Below are positions 51,997 through 59,624 of a stretch of 64,000 nt of DNA, one piece after another (position 1 is the stretch's first letter; each line of letters starts with the position of its first letter). This DNA comes from Rhodococcus pyridinivorans (lineage in GTDB: Bacteria > Actinomycetota > Actinomycetes > Mycobacteriales > Mycobacteriaceae), in NCBI RefSeq assembly GCF_900105195.1, contig NZ_FNRX01000002.1, forward strand, positions 1,240,001 to 1,304,000, in the 5' to 3' direction. A program made the position numbers and the translations under genes. The notes below the pieces were generated by a model. It was not told the DNA's origin. It worked only from the letters and a program-made list of their open reading frames with translations, and did no database searches.

Positions 51997-52305
51997 ATAT
52001 GTTCCTCCTGTCGTTCGGTTATCCGGACTGCGTCCGCACCGGGACGCTGACCGAGGAGTACCCGCCGCCTCGGTGCGAAACACTGCCGCGGACCGAAAAT
52101 TCACTTCGTTATGTTTTCGTGCCCTCGGGGGGTTTTCGCGCGGTCGGACCCGGCCGGGTCTGCGACTCGCTCGGCCGCAGCGGACCGTGGCCGTGGGCGC
52201 ATTGCACGACCGCTTCGACCGAAGCGCCACAGTCGCGGTGTTCGATGAGCAGTGACGGGCCGTCGGGATCTGCACAGTATTTGTCCCCCCCACTGGAGCA
52301 GGGCG
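51997..52305 (-). promoter_or_regulatory. Leader and promoter region of copy A peptide
   Basis: No gene is supported in this 309-bp stretch. On the minus strand it holds the Shine-Dalgarno at 52004-52009, GAAGTGAATT at 52107-52098 (shared with copy B) and CATAAC just upstream of it at 52113-52108 as a possible -10. Plus-strand promoter signals for the thioesterase remnant are not evident. Confidence 0.4.
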
Positions 52306-52568
52306 ATGACCGGAACTACCGAGGCTCGTCCGACGATCGAGGACTACGGGCAGAAGTCGCCGAGCCGATTCGTCGAGGCGAGCGGCTTCGTCGTCGAGGA
52401 AGCCACTTCCTGCGGTCGACGACGGGATGCCGTGCGTCGGTCACGGCAGAACCGTTGCAGCAGGGGAGGACTCAGCAACTGTGGCTGGTGATCATCACCG
52501 ACACCACGACCGGCAAGGTCCTCGCTCGCGGTCAGCTGCGACTGCAGAACGTTCCGTTGCCGGAGTAG
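52306..52568 (+). pseudogene. PaaI-type thioesterase with internal deletion
   Basis: From an ATG with GGAG upstream the frame gives a plausible thioesterase N-terminus (TIEDYGQKSPSRFVEASGFV, VEEAT). At about 52402 a second frame takes over with HFLRSTTGCRASVTAEPLQQ and ends with QQLWLVIITDTTTGKVLARG, QLRLQNVPLPE, which is the usual C-terminal strand pair of hotdog thioesterases. The central HGGV active-site region of about 60 residues is missing, so the gene is dead through an internal deletion. Confidence 0.55.
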
Positions 52569-52706
52569 TTGTTTACGCGCATCGGTGTCGGGAACCGGAG
52601 ATGGCGCAGCGCGAGAAGGGACGAACTCGAGAAGAAGATGTCCGAAAAGTGTGACGAGGAAACAGTTTTCCGGACTCCGGAAGTGGATCCGTCCGAATGG
52701 ACCGAA

Positions 52707-52740
52707 CCGCGCCCGCACGCAGGGGGTGGTGCGGGCGCGG
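52707..52740 (-). terminator. Terminator of the copy B peptide unit
   Basis: A perfect 12-bp stem (52707-52718 with 52729-52740) with a 10-base loop lies 18 nt after the stop of the 21-residue peptide frame, the same layout as at copy A. Confidence 0.75.
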
Positions 52741-52758
52741 AGTCGATCGGTCCGGCTG

Positions 52759-52824
52759 TCAGAGAATGATGCCGAGAGCGGCGAGCAGTCCACCGAGGGT
52801 CAGTGCGAGAGATCCGAGCAGCAT
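52759..52824 (-). CDS. 21-residue hydrophobic peptide, copy B
   Basis: The frame runs from ATG 52824 to TGA 52759, with GGAGG 7 nt upstream. The product opens MLLGSLALTLGGLLAALG and ends with three more aliphatic residues and no charged side chain, so it is almost purely a membrane helix. It aligns with copy A over GSLAL-(T)-LGGL-x-A-x-x-G-I. A terminator follows. Position, signals and paralogy argue that it is translated. Confidence 0.65.
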   Translation of the reverse strand: MLLGSLALTLGGLLAALGIIL

Positions 52825-52873
52825 AGGAATACCTCCATGTTGTTGTGGATGGGCACGCCCGCGAACGGGCGCG

Positions 52874-52908
52874 GGAAGTGAATGGATCCGCAAGATCAAT
52901 TCACTTCC
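52874..52908. promoter_or_regulatory. 15-bp inverted repeat upstream of copy B
   Basis: GGAAGTGAATGGATC and GATCAATTCACTTCC flank a 5-base centre, matching at 14 of 15 pairs. The inner AATTCACTTC is also found upstream of copy A. It could be an operator, or a leader hairpin in the copy B transcript. Confidence 0.55.
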
Positions 52909-53018
52909 GTCCCATACTTCGCGAAGGCCTCAAAGCCTGTTACCTGCCGTCACTAGTTGTTATATTTCTGTGATAAAAGTGTCCGATTAGACCGAAATGC
53001 CCTTTGATCATGGGCGTT

Positions 53019-53816
53019 TCAGGACTTGGGATTCACGGCGTTCTGGGACTTTCCGCGTTCGATCACCGCAGCCCGTCGCTCGGCGACCCGCGACGGCGAG
53101 AACTCCCGCATCCACTCTTCCGAGGTCTGCTGCTCCACCCGTAGGGCCGGTTCGACGACATGCTCCTCGGCCCGGCGGTACGACGCGAGCAACGCCCGCA
53201 TACCGGATTGGTCGTTGCCGGCGATCGTCCGCGCGACCTCCACGGCCGTGCCGAGCAGTTCGTCATGCGCGACGACCTGCGTCACCAGACCCGCACGCAG
53301 CGCCTCCTCGGGACCCACGAAGTTGCCGGACAGGCTCATGCGACGCGCGAAGCCCGGACCCACCGCCGCGGGCAGGCGCTGGGTGAGTCCCCAACCCGGC
53401 AGGACGCCGACTCGCGCGTGGGTGTCGGCGAAGCGGGCGCGCTCGGACGCGATGAGGAAGTCGCACGCGAGTGCCATTTCGAGACCACCGGTGATGGCGG
53501 CGCCGTTCACCGCGCCGATGATCGGCTTGGAGATGGGCTTCCACGGATGACCGACGGGGAGGTCGGCGCCGGACACCAGCGACAGGTTGCCTCCACCTTC
53601 CCCGAGTTCCTGCAGGTCGAGTCCGGCGCAGAAGGCCGGGTCGGTGCCGGTAAGGACCACGACGTTCGTCTCGTCGTCCGCCTCCGCTGCAGCGATCTCG
53701 GTGCGCAGGGCATCGATGAGCGCCGAGCTCAGCGCATTCCGCGCCTCCGGGCGGTTCAAGGTGAGAATGCGGACGGAATCGCGCTGCTCGACGAGCAGGA
53801 TTTCTTCGGAAGTCAT
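53019..53816 (-). CDS. Enoyl-CoA hydratase/isomerase family protein
   Basis: The 265-residue crotonase-fold protein has LNRPEARNALSSALIDAL, an oxyanion-hole AFCAGLDLQEL, and PIIGAVNGAAITGGLEMALACDFLIAS. The second catalytic position lies in DTHARVGVLPGWGLTQRLP. It hydrates trans-2-enoyl-CoA in beta-oxidation or acts on a related substrate. ATG 53816 is chosen. ATG 53876 would add 20 non-conserved residues. It converges on nothing and is close to, but probably independent of, the CotH operon. Confidence 0.9.
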   Translation of the reverse strand: MTSEEILLVEQRDSVRILTLNRPEARNALSSALIDALRTEIAAAEADDETNVVVLTGTDPAFCAGLDLQELGEGGGNLSLVSGADLPVGHPWKPISKPIIGAVNGAAITGGLEMALACDFLIASERARFADTHARVGVLPGWGLTQRLPAAVGPGFARRMSLSGNFVGPEEALRAGLVTQVVAHDELLGTAVEVARTIAGNDQSGMRALLASYRRAEEHVVEPALRVEQQTSEEWMREFSPSRVAERRAAVIERGKSQNAVNPKS

Positions 53817-53857
53817 GGGCCCGACAGTATCCGTAACTTCGGTGGATCCGACCTCGC

Positions 53858-55327
53858 TCAGCGGGGCTGAATCCACTGAACTTGTGCCTGCGTACGTTCC
53901 CCGATCCAGGAGCGCATCGAGTCGACGCTCTCCTGCAGCGCCTCGGCAGTGAGGCCGTCGGAGGTCGGCACCGACGCCGCCACCGCGTCGAGCACCTCGA
54001 GTGCCAGACCGTTGCCGTAGATCTGTTCGGACAGCTCCTGATACACCCGGTGGTAGATCTCCGTGAAGGCGTCGGAGTCGAGGAAACGGGTCTTCAAGGT
54101 ATTGCCGCCGCCTGGTCCGCGACTCTCGCCTCCAGGCATTCCAGGTGGCATGGCCTGAGGCATCCCCTCCGGTGGCGCGGCGCCCACCATGCCCTGCGGG
54201 CGACCGCCCGGTCCCATGCCGCCCATCATGGAGATGGAGTCGTCCGGGCCGGCGGAAGTATCACCCTGCATGGCCATGTTCAGATCCCACGAGACCACCG
54301 AGAGCTTCTTCGTGTCGAGGTCGTACCAGAGGTAGTAGTTCTGACCGGGTCCGGCCATGTCGTCGAAGTTGACGAGCAGGTTCTGTGTGGCGACGTACCG
54401 AGCGAAGGACTCGACGTCGACCCAGTCGGCGAGGTGCGCGTCGAACTCTGCGTCGTCGGCCGAGTCCATCCACTTCAGGAAGCTGATGATGGGTTGCAGC
54501 GTCCCGGAGTCGGCGGCATTGATCTCCTCGAACTGGTCGGCGTAGTCCGACTGGTCGTCGCCGACGTACTCGAACCGCGACGACGCATCGGCCTTGTAGA
54601 GATAGCCGGGGGAGTCGAACAGCGAGTTGGCGTACTGCTCATCGGGATGCTCGAGCACCAGTCGTGTCGCGGTGGCGCTGTCGTTGACCGAGTACACCGT
54701 GTACGCGTACCGCTGGGTCGGTTGATCGGTCTCGGCGGTGAGCGACAACGCCATCGCCTCGTTGATCACCGGCGAGCCGGGCCGCACCGACAGTTCTGTC
54801 ATGCCCTGATACGCGCGACCGTCGACGTACTCGTCGAAACGGATCAGCAAGGGCAACGAGGTCGGATCCTCCGGATCCACCTGAATCGTGCCCTCCATCC
54901 CGGGCGGGCCTTGCGCCTGATCGAAACCCTCGCCCTGCAGGCCGCGCAGCGTCGAGTTGCCCTTCAGGCGCACACCCACGTCGTCGATGCGGGTGCCGTC
55001 GATGACCACATCGGCGACCACCCACTCCTTGTCGCCGTCCTTCTCGTATGAGGAGATCATGTCGTCGTACTCGGCGTCGCCGATCTCGAGCGACAACTCG
55101 TGTGTGACGGAGGTGTCGAACAGATCGACTGTGCCGGCGACGTTCTCGGTGATCTCCGAGGAGATGATCGTCGGGTCGCCTGTGATGTAGGGCCGCACGC
55201 GTGTCGCTCCGAAGGCCGTGGCCACGATCGCGACGAACGCGATGAACGCCACCGGCAGTTTCCAGTGCCGCCGCAGCGAGGTCGGTATCCGGTGCCGCAG
55301 ACGGCGCCGCGGGGTGGGTGCAGTCAT
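53858..55327 (-). CDS. CotH-type kinase family protein
   Basis: The 489-residue protein has one N-terminal membrane helix (LPVAFIAFVAIVATAFG) and an outside CotH domain. Recognisable blocks are VGVRLKGNSTLRG, YVDGRAYQGMTELSV, the ATP-site-like NLLVNFDDMAGPGQNYYLWYD and VVSWDLNMAM. A Met/Pro/Gly-rich insert (about 375-410) follows. CotH proteins are atypical secreted protein kinases. Its ATG overlaps the DUF4956 stop by one base (TGATG), so it ends a three-gene operon. Confidence 0.88.
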   Translation of the reverse strand: MTAPTPRRRLRHRIPTSLRRHWKLPVAFIAFVAIVATAFGATRVRPYITGDPTIISSEITENVAGTVDLFDTSVTHELSLEIGDAEYDDMISSYEKDGDKEWVVADVVIDGTRIDDVGVRLKGNSTLRGLQGEGFDQAQGPPGMEGTIQVDPEDPTSLPLLIRFDEYVDGRAYQGMTELSVRPGSPVINEAMALSLTAETDQPTQRYAYTVYSVNDSATATRLVLEHPDEQYANSLFDSPGYLYKADASSRFEYVGDDQSDYADQFEEINAADSGTLQPIISFLKWMDSADDAEFDAHLADWVDVESFARYVATQNLLVNFDDMAGPGQNYYLWYDLDTKKLSVVSWDLNMAMQGDTSAGPDDSISMMGGMGPGGRPQGMVGAAPPEGMPQAMPPGMPGGESRGPGGGNTLKTRFLDSDAFTEIYHRVYQELSEQIYGNGLALEVLDAVAASVPTSDGLTAEALQESVDSMRSWIGERTQAQVQWIQPR

Positions 55328-56004
55328 CACAGGTCGGTCTGGTCGTATCCGGTCAGGACGCTCACCCGCTGGCCGGCATTGACGGCGCTCAGTGCCGCGA
55401 TCAGGTCGTTCGAGCTCGTGCCCTTCTTCAGCTGCGCCGTGTAGTACAGCTCCACCAGAGCGCCGGCGCGGACGGATTCGGTGGACACCAACTCGTATTC
55501 ACTGCAGTGCTTGATGAGAATGTCCTCGACGGTGCTGGTGTAGGCCGGCTCCGGCGGCACCTGCACCTTGACCACCTGACGCTGCACGTCGAGCGTGAAC
55601 CAGTTGAACTTGTTCATGATCAGCAGTACGAGGCAGATCGCGACGGTCGCTGCGATGGCGAGCACGTAGAAGCGGGTACCGGTGGTCATGCCGATGGCCA
55701 TCACCAGGAAGATGAACCCGACATCGCGAGTTTCTTTGATGGCGTTGCGGAATCGCACCACCGAGAGCGCGCCGACGAGAGCGAACGCCCGGGCGATGTT
55801 CGATCCGACCACCAGCATGATGAGCGCGATGACCATGCCGACCAGCACCAGCGTCTGCACGTAGGACTGGCTGTAGGAGACGTTCTTGTGCGTGTAGCGG
55901 TAGACCCACGCAATGACGCTCGACAGCACGAACGACAACGCCAGCGACACCACGATGTCGAAGGTCGTGAACGTGCCACTGAGATCTTGGAAATCGAAAT
56001 TCAT
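55327..56004 (-). CDS. DUF4956 membrane protein
   Basis: The 225-residue protein has four membrane helices in the first 130 residues, including SYVQTLVLVGMVIALIMLVV and the conserved loop ALVGALSVVRFRNAIKETRD, then a cytoplasmic ferredoxin-like C-terminal domain. This is the DUF4956 layout. The family is regularly encoded next to VTC-type polyphosphate polymerases and CotH kinases, as here. Its biochemical role is unknown. It starts 28 bp after the VTC gene stop. Confidence 0.9.
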   Translation of the reverse strand: MNFDFQDLSGTFTTFDIVVSLALSFVLSSVIAWVYRYTHKNVSYSQSYVQTLVLVGMVIALIMLVVGSNIARAFALVGALSVVRFRNAIKETRDVGFIFLVMAIGMTTGTRFYVLAIAATVAICLVLLIMNKFNWFTLDVQRQVVKVQVPPEPAYTSTVEDILIKHCSEYELVSTESVRAGALVELYYTAQLKKGTSSNDLIAALSAVNAGQRVSVLTGYDQTDL

Positions 56005-56032
56005 ATCCGTCCTTGTTTCGGAGAAGGGAAGA

Positions 56033-56875
56033 TCAGCGAGCCGGGATCGGTTCGGTGGACAGAAGATCGGCGGGTACCCGCGCGTCGGAGCCGTCCGGCG
56101 ACACCAGTTCCGGTGCACCGAAACGGGACCGGGGTGCGAGCCCGAACGCCTCGACCGACTGGCAGTACTTCGACACCCGGATCACCGACATGTCCAGCCG
56201 GGCCGTCAAATCGGTCGCCCAGTAGGGCACCCGCTCGTTGGCCTTGAGCTCTACGACGGCCAGCTTCGGCGGGATGATGAAGCGGTTCTCTGCGCCGGAC
56301 GCGAAGTGGAAGTCGCGGTCGCGGCCGTGCACCTTGTGGTCGATCGTCACACGCAGACCGAGGTCGGCGTCGCGTCCGACGAACGCCTCGCGCAGATAGC
56401 CGGTGGTCACGATCGGTCGCAGATCCAGATTCCCCACGAGACCGGAGACCTCGTCGACGAACGGCCGCTGCGAGTCGTCGCACTCGATGTCCTCGCGTCC
56501 GTTCAGCCACCGCAGGGCGACACCGTACGGGAGGGCAGTGCGACGCTTCTGCGTCACCCGGTTGACGCGCTGCTTGATCTCGACCTGCACGGGAGTGTCG
56601 TCGGTGCATGCGGCCGGGTCGCCGTACAGCCGCATGCGTACCTTGCGGCGGAACTTCAAGCCTTCGATCTTCTCCCAGTAGAACCGCAGATCCGGGGTGT
56701 CGTAGTACAGCGACGTCACCGGATAGCCCCCGTGTGGGGAGTACGGATCGGTGTCCATCCGGGCGGCGAGCTCGCGCCGTAGTTCGGGCACCTTCATCTC
56801 GTCGACGAAATACTTGATCTCGTACCGGTTGAACGCGTGCAGTCTGCTCGCGGTCTGCTGATAGCCGTTGTTCAC
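56033..56875 (-). CDS. VTC-domain polyphosphate polymerase-like protein
   Basis: The 280-residue protein is a single VTC (CYTH-like tunnel) domain: FNRYEIKYFV at the start, TSLYYDTPDLRFYWEKIEGL, KFRRKVRMRLYG, VEIKQRVNRVTQKRRTAL and a late LAVVELKANERVPYW. These carry the basic and acidic tunnel residues that bind polyphosphate or nucleotide. The GTG start at 56875 has a poor site. It is the first gene of the VTC-DUF4956-CotH operon and faces phoP across a patterned 133-bp region. Confidence 0.88.
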   Translation of the reverse strand: MNNGYQQTASRLHAFNRYEIKYFVDEMKVPELRRELAARMDTDPYSPHGGYPVTSLYYDTPDLRFYWEKIEGLKFRRKVRMRLYGDPAACTDDTPVQVEIKQRVNRVTQKRRTALPYGVALRWLNGREDIECDDSQRPFVDEVSGLVGNLDLRPIVTTGYLREAFVGRDADLGLRVTIDHKVHGRDRDFHFASGAENRFIIPPKLAVVELKANERVPYWATDLTARLDMSVIRVSKYCQSVEAFGLAPRSRFGAPELVSPDGSDARVPADLLSTEPIPAR

Positions 56876-56917
56876 CCCCACAGCACACACTCGTGATCTC
56901 GAGGTTCCGTGGAGTTC

Positions 56918-56965
56918 TCCTGGCAACTTCCTGACAATCGGAAAGCTCACAGGAACCTGCCAGGA
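56918..56965. promoter_or_regulatory. Palindromic pair of direct repeats between VTC operon and phoP
   Basis: The left arm TCCTGGCAACTTCCTG (56918-56933) and the right arm CAGGAACCTGCCAGGA (56950-56965) are inverted at 14 of 16 positions. Each arm is itself a pair of direct repeats (TCCTGGCAA, TCCTGACAA) 11 bp apart, the spacing used by OmpR/PhoP-class regulators. It is the likely PhoP site for both divergent units. Confidence 0.6.
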
Positions 56966-57008
56966 AATCTCGAGCGCGGTGCCAGCCCTACCCGCGACAA
57001 TCGAAGTC

Positions 57009-57716
57009 GTGACCGACCGGATTCCCGAAGCGCGCGTGCTCGTCGTCGACGACGAGCCGAGCATCGTCGAACTGCTGTCCGTGAGCCTGAAGTTCCAGGG
57101 CTTCGAGGTGGAGACCGCGAGCAACGGCGCCGAAGGACTGGACAAGGCGCGACGCTTCCGGCCCGACGCAGTGATCCTCGACGTGATGATGCCCGGGATG
57201 GACGGCATGGGCCTGCTGCGCCGCCTGCGCGCCGACGGCATCGACGCGCCCGTGCTGTTCCTGACCGCGAAAGACGCGGTGGAGGACAAGGTCGCGGGCC
57301 TGACGCTCGGCGCCGACGACTACGTCACCAAACCGTTCAGCCTCGAAGAGGTCATCGCCCGGCTGCGCACGATCCTGCGCCGCGCCGGCAAGGTGTCCGA
57401 GACCGAACGCAGCTCCCGCATCACCTTCGCCGACCTCGAACTCGACGAAGACACCCACGAGGTGTTCAAGGCCGGCAAGCCCGTGTCGCTGTCGCCGACC
57501 GAGTTCACGCTGCTGCGGTACTTCATGCTCAACGCCGGGACGGTGCTGAGTAAGCCCCGCATCCTCGAGCACGTGTGGAACTACGACTTCGGCGGTGAGG
57601 TCGGGGTTGTCGAGTCGTACGTGTCGTATCTGCGACGCAAGGTGGACATCGGCGACGTCCCCCTCATCCACACCGTTCGCGGGGTGGGCTACGTGATGCG
57701 GGAACCCCGCACATGA
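57009..57716 (+). CDS. phoP: Two-component response regulator, PhoP-like
   Basis: The 235-residue OmpR-class regulator has phospho-acceptor Asp58 in VILDVMMPGMDG, Lys108 in YVTKPFS, and a C-terminal winged helix (SLSPTEFTLLRYFMLNAG, VVESYVSYLRRKVD, LIHTVRGVGYVMREPR). Long stretches match the mycobacterial PhoP from memory, including ELLSVSLKFQGFEV and ADGIDAPVLFLTA. Start is GTG. It overlaps phoR by 4 nt. It probably controls the divergent polyphosphate/CotH operon and its own gene through the upstream repeats. Confidence 0.88.
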   Translation: MTDRIPEARVLVVDDEPSIVELLSVSLKFQGFEVETASNGAEGLDKARRFRPDAVILDVMMPGMDGMGLLRRLRADGIDAPVLFLTAKDAVEDKVAGLTLGADDYVTKPFSLEEVIARLRTILRRAGKVSETERSSRITFADLELDEDTHEVFKAGKPVSLSPTEFTLLRYFMLNAGTVLSKPRILEHVWNYDFGGEVGVVESYVSYLRRKVDIGDVPLIHTVRGVGYVMREPRT

Positions 57717-59119
57717 ACCGGCTGCGGGCGCTGCCACTCCGTTGGACGCTGGTGGCCGCCCTGGTGCTCCTGGCCGGCATCGGTCTGCTCGCGTCGGGTG
57801 TTGCCGTCACCTCGGCTCTGCAGAACTCTCTGCTGTCGCGCGTCGACCGGGACCTCGAGGAGGCCGCACGGACCTGGGCGCGACCCGACAAGCCGCCACC
57901 GACGCCACCGCTGGACGCCCCCACCTCCCGGCGACCACCGAGCCCCTTCTACGTGCAGGTCGTCGACGCCGACGGACAAGTGCTGTTCGTCGTCAACGAC
58001 GAGTCGACCGCACCGGATGTGCCTGAGGATCCGACCGGTAGGCCCGTCACCGTCGGATCCGTGGGCGACGACGGTCCGCACTGGCGGGTGATGAGCACCG
58101 AGAACACGTCGGGTGTCGTGACCACCGTCGGGATGAGCCTGGCCGAGGCCGACGAGACGGTGGACAGCCTCGTCCTGCTGCAGACGGTGATCGGTGCGGT
58201 CGTGCTGGTCGCACTGGCGGTGGGCGGCGGTGTCGTCGTGCGGATGAGCCTGCGTCCCCTCGACGAGGTCGAGCGCACCGCCGCCGCGATCGCTGAAGGC
58301 GACCTCAGCGAGCGGGTGCCCGAGGGCGATCCCCGAACCGAGATCGGGCGGTTGTCGGTGACCTTCAACGCCATGCTCGGCAGGATCGAATCAGCCTTCG
58401 CAGCAACCGCAGCATCCGAGGAGTCGGCGCGACGCTCGGAGGAGAAGATGCGTCGCTTCGTCGCCGATGCCAGCCACGAACTCCGAACTCCGCTCACCAC
58501 CATCCGCGGTTTCGCCGAGTTGTACCGGCAGGGCGCGAGTACCGACACCGTCATGCTCATGGACCGCATCGAACGCGAGGCCCGCCGTATGGGTCTGCTC
58601 GTCGAAGACCTGCTGATGCTTGCGCGACTCGACGAACAACGTCCGCTCGACCGTTCCCCGGTGGATCTGCTCGCGGTCGCCGCCGACGCGGTGCACAACG
58701 CGCGCGCCGTCGCACCCGAACGGACCATTACCCTCGACATCATCGACGGCCCAGGCACTCCCGAGGTTCTCGGCGACGACGCCCGTCTGCGTCAGGTGTT
58801 GAGCAATCTCGTCACAAACGCCCTGACCCACACCCCACCAGACGCCGATGTCACAGTGCGGGTGGGTACCTCGGACTCCGATGCGATCCTGGAAGTCGCC
58901 GACACCGGCCCCGGTCTCGATCCCGACGACCGCGAGCGCGTCTTCGAACGCTTCTACCGCGCCGATGCCTCCCGCACCCGCGCATCGGGTGGGAGCGGGC
59001 TGGGTCTGTCGATCGTCGCCGCGCTGGTCGCGGCGCACGGTGGGAAAGTGGAGGTGGAGTCGGAACAGGGAGTCGGCTCGACCTTCCGTGTCCGCATCCC
59101 ACGGCTACTCCCCAGCTGA
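57713..59119 (+). CDS. phoR: Sensor histidine kinase, PhoR-like
   Basis: The 468-residue sensor has two membrane helices (about 10-32 and 156-178) around an extracytoplasmic region, a HAMP domain (MSLRPLDEVERTAAAIAEGD), the H box FVADASHELRTPLTTIRGF, and an ATPase domain with N box NLVTNALTH, DTGPGLD and GGSGLGLSIV. It phosphorylates the adjacent PhoP. The start overlaps the phoP stop (ATGA). The signal is not known. Confidence 0.9.
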   Translation: MNRLRALPLRWTLVAALVLLAGIGLLASGVAVTSALQNSLLSRVDRDLEEAARTWARPDKPPPTPPLDAPTSRRPPSPFYVQVVDADGQVLFVVNDESTAPDVPEDPTGRPVTVGSVGDDGPHWRVMSTENTSGVVTTVGMSLAEADETVDSLVLLQTVIGAVVLVALAVGGGVVVRMSLRPLDEVERTAAAIAEGDLSERVPEGDPRTEIGRLSVTFNAMLGRIESAFAATAASEESARRSEEKMRRFVADASHELRTPLTTIRGFAELYRQGASTDTVMLMDRIEREARRMGLLVEDLLMLARLDEQRPLDRSPVDLLAVAADAVHNARAVAPERTITLDIIDGPGTPEVLGDDARLRQVLSNLVTNALTHTPPDADVTVRVGTSDSDAILEVADTGPGLDPDDRERVFERFYRADASRTRASGGSGLGLSIVAALVAAHGGKVEVESEQGVGSTFRVRIPRLLPS

Positions 59120-59124
59120 CGCGC

Positions 59125-59170
59125 TGAAACGGGGTTCGCCCCTGCAACACGCCGCGTGAACCCCGTTTCA
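59125..59170 (+). terminator. Terminator after phoR
   Basis: A perfect 13-bp stem (TGAAACGGGGTTC with GAACCCCGTTTCA) and a 20-base loop begin 5 bp after the phoR stop. Confidence 0.75.
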
Positions 59171-59295
59171 CCGCGCGACGAGAAGTCGCCGGGCGTTCGC
59201 TAGAACTCCGTTTGTCCCGCTGGGCTGAAAAGCTGTGTCGCCGCACACATCGCGGTTCCTAGTCTCGGCTCATCCGAGGAAGGGAACCGGCAACA

Positions 59296-59565
59296 ATGCA
59301 GTCGCTCGCCTGTCATACCTGCGGCGCTCGTGTGCTCGTCGCGAAGTACAGCCCAGCTCATACCAGCATCCAATGGTCCGACGAGGCCCGGGAGTCGTGC
59401 CGAGAGATCGCCACCGCTGGTCCGGGTGCCTACGTGATGCGGTGCGAAGCGCTCGATCGCACCGTGGACGAGGCGGTGGCCGACGGTGTGATCCGGACCG
59501 GGAACCGGATCGATCCTACGATCGCTCCTCTCGCTTCCACGGAGACGGTCGCCCCAGCCCGGTGA
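59296..59565 (+). CDS. Small protein preceding kshA
   Basis: The 89-residue protein has GAGGAAGGGAACC upstream of its ATG. It opens with LACHTCGARVLVAKYSPAHT, where CxxC may be a zinc or redox pair, and has a third Cys in YVMRCEAL and a fourth in ARESCREI. I do not recognise a named family. It is 59 bp upstream of kshA on the same strand, so it is probably part of the same transcript and may help the oxygenase. Confidence 0.72.
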   Translation: MQSLACHTCGARVLVAKYSPAHTSIQWSDEARESCREIATAGPGAYVMRCEALDRTVDEAVADGVIRTGNRIDPTIAPLASTETVAPAR

Positions 59566-59624
59566 TCGTCGCTCGCCTTCGACTCTCGTCAGCCCCATCA
59601 CCCCTCGTCAGCGCAGGAGAAAAC

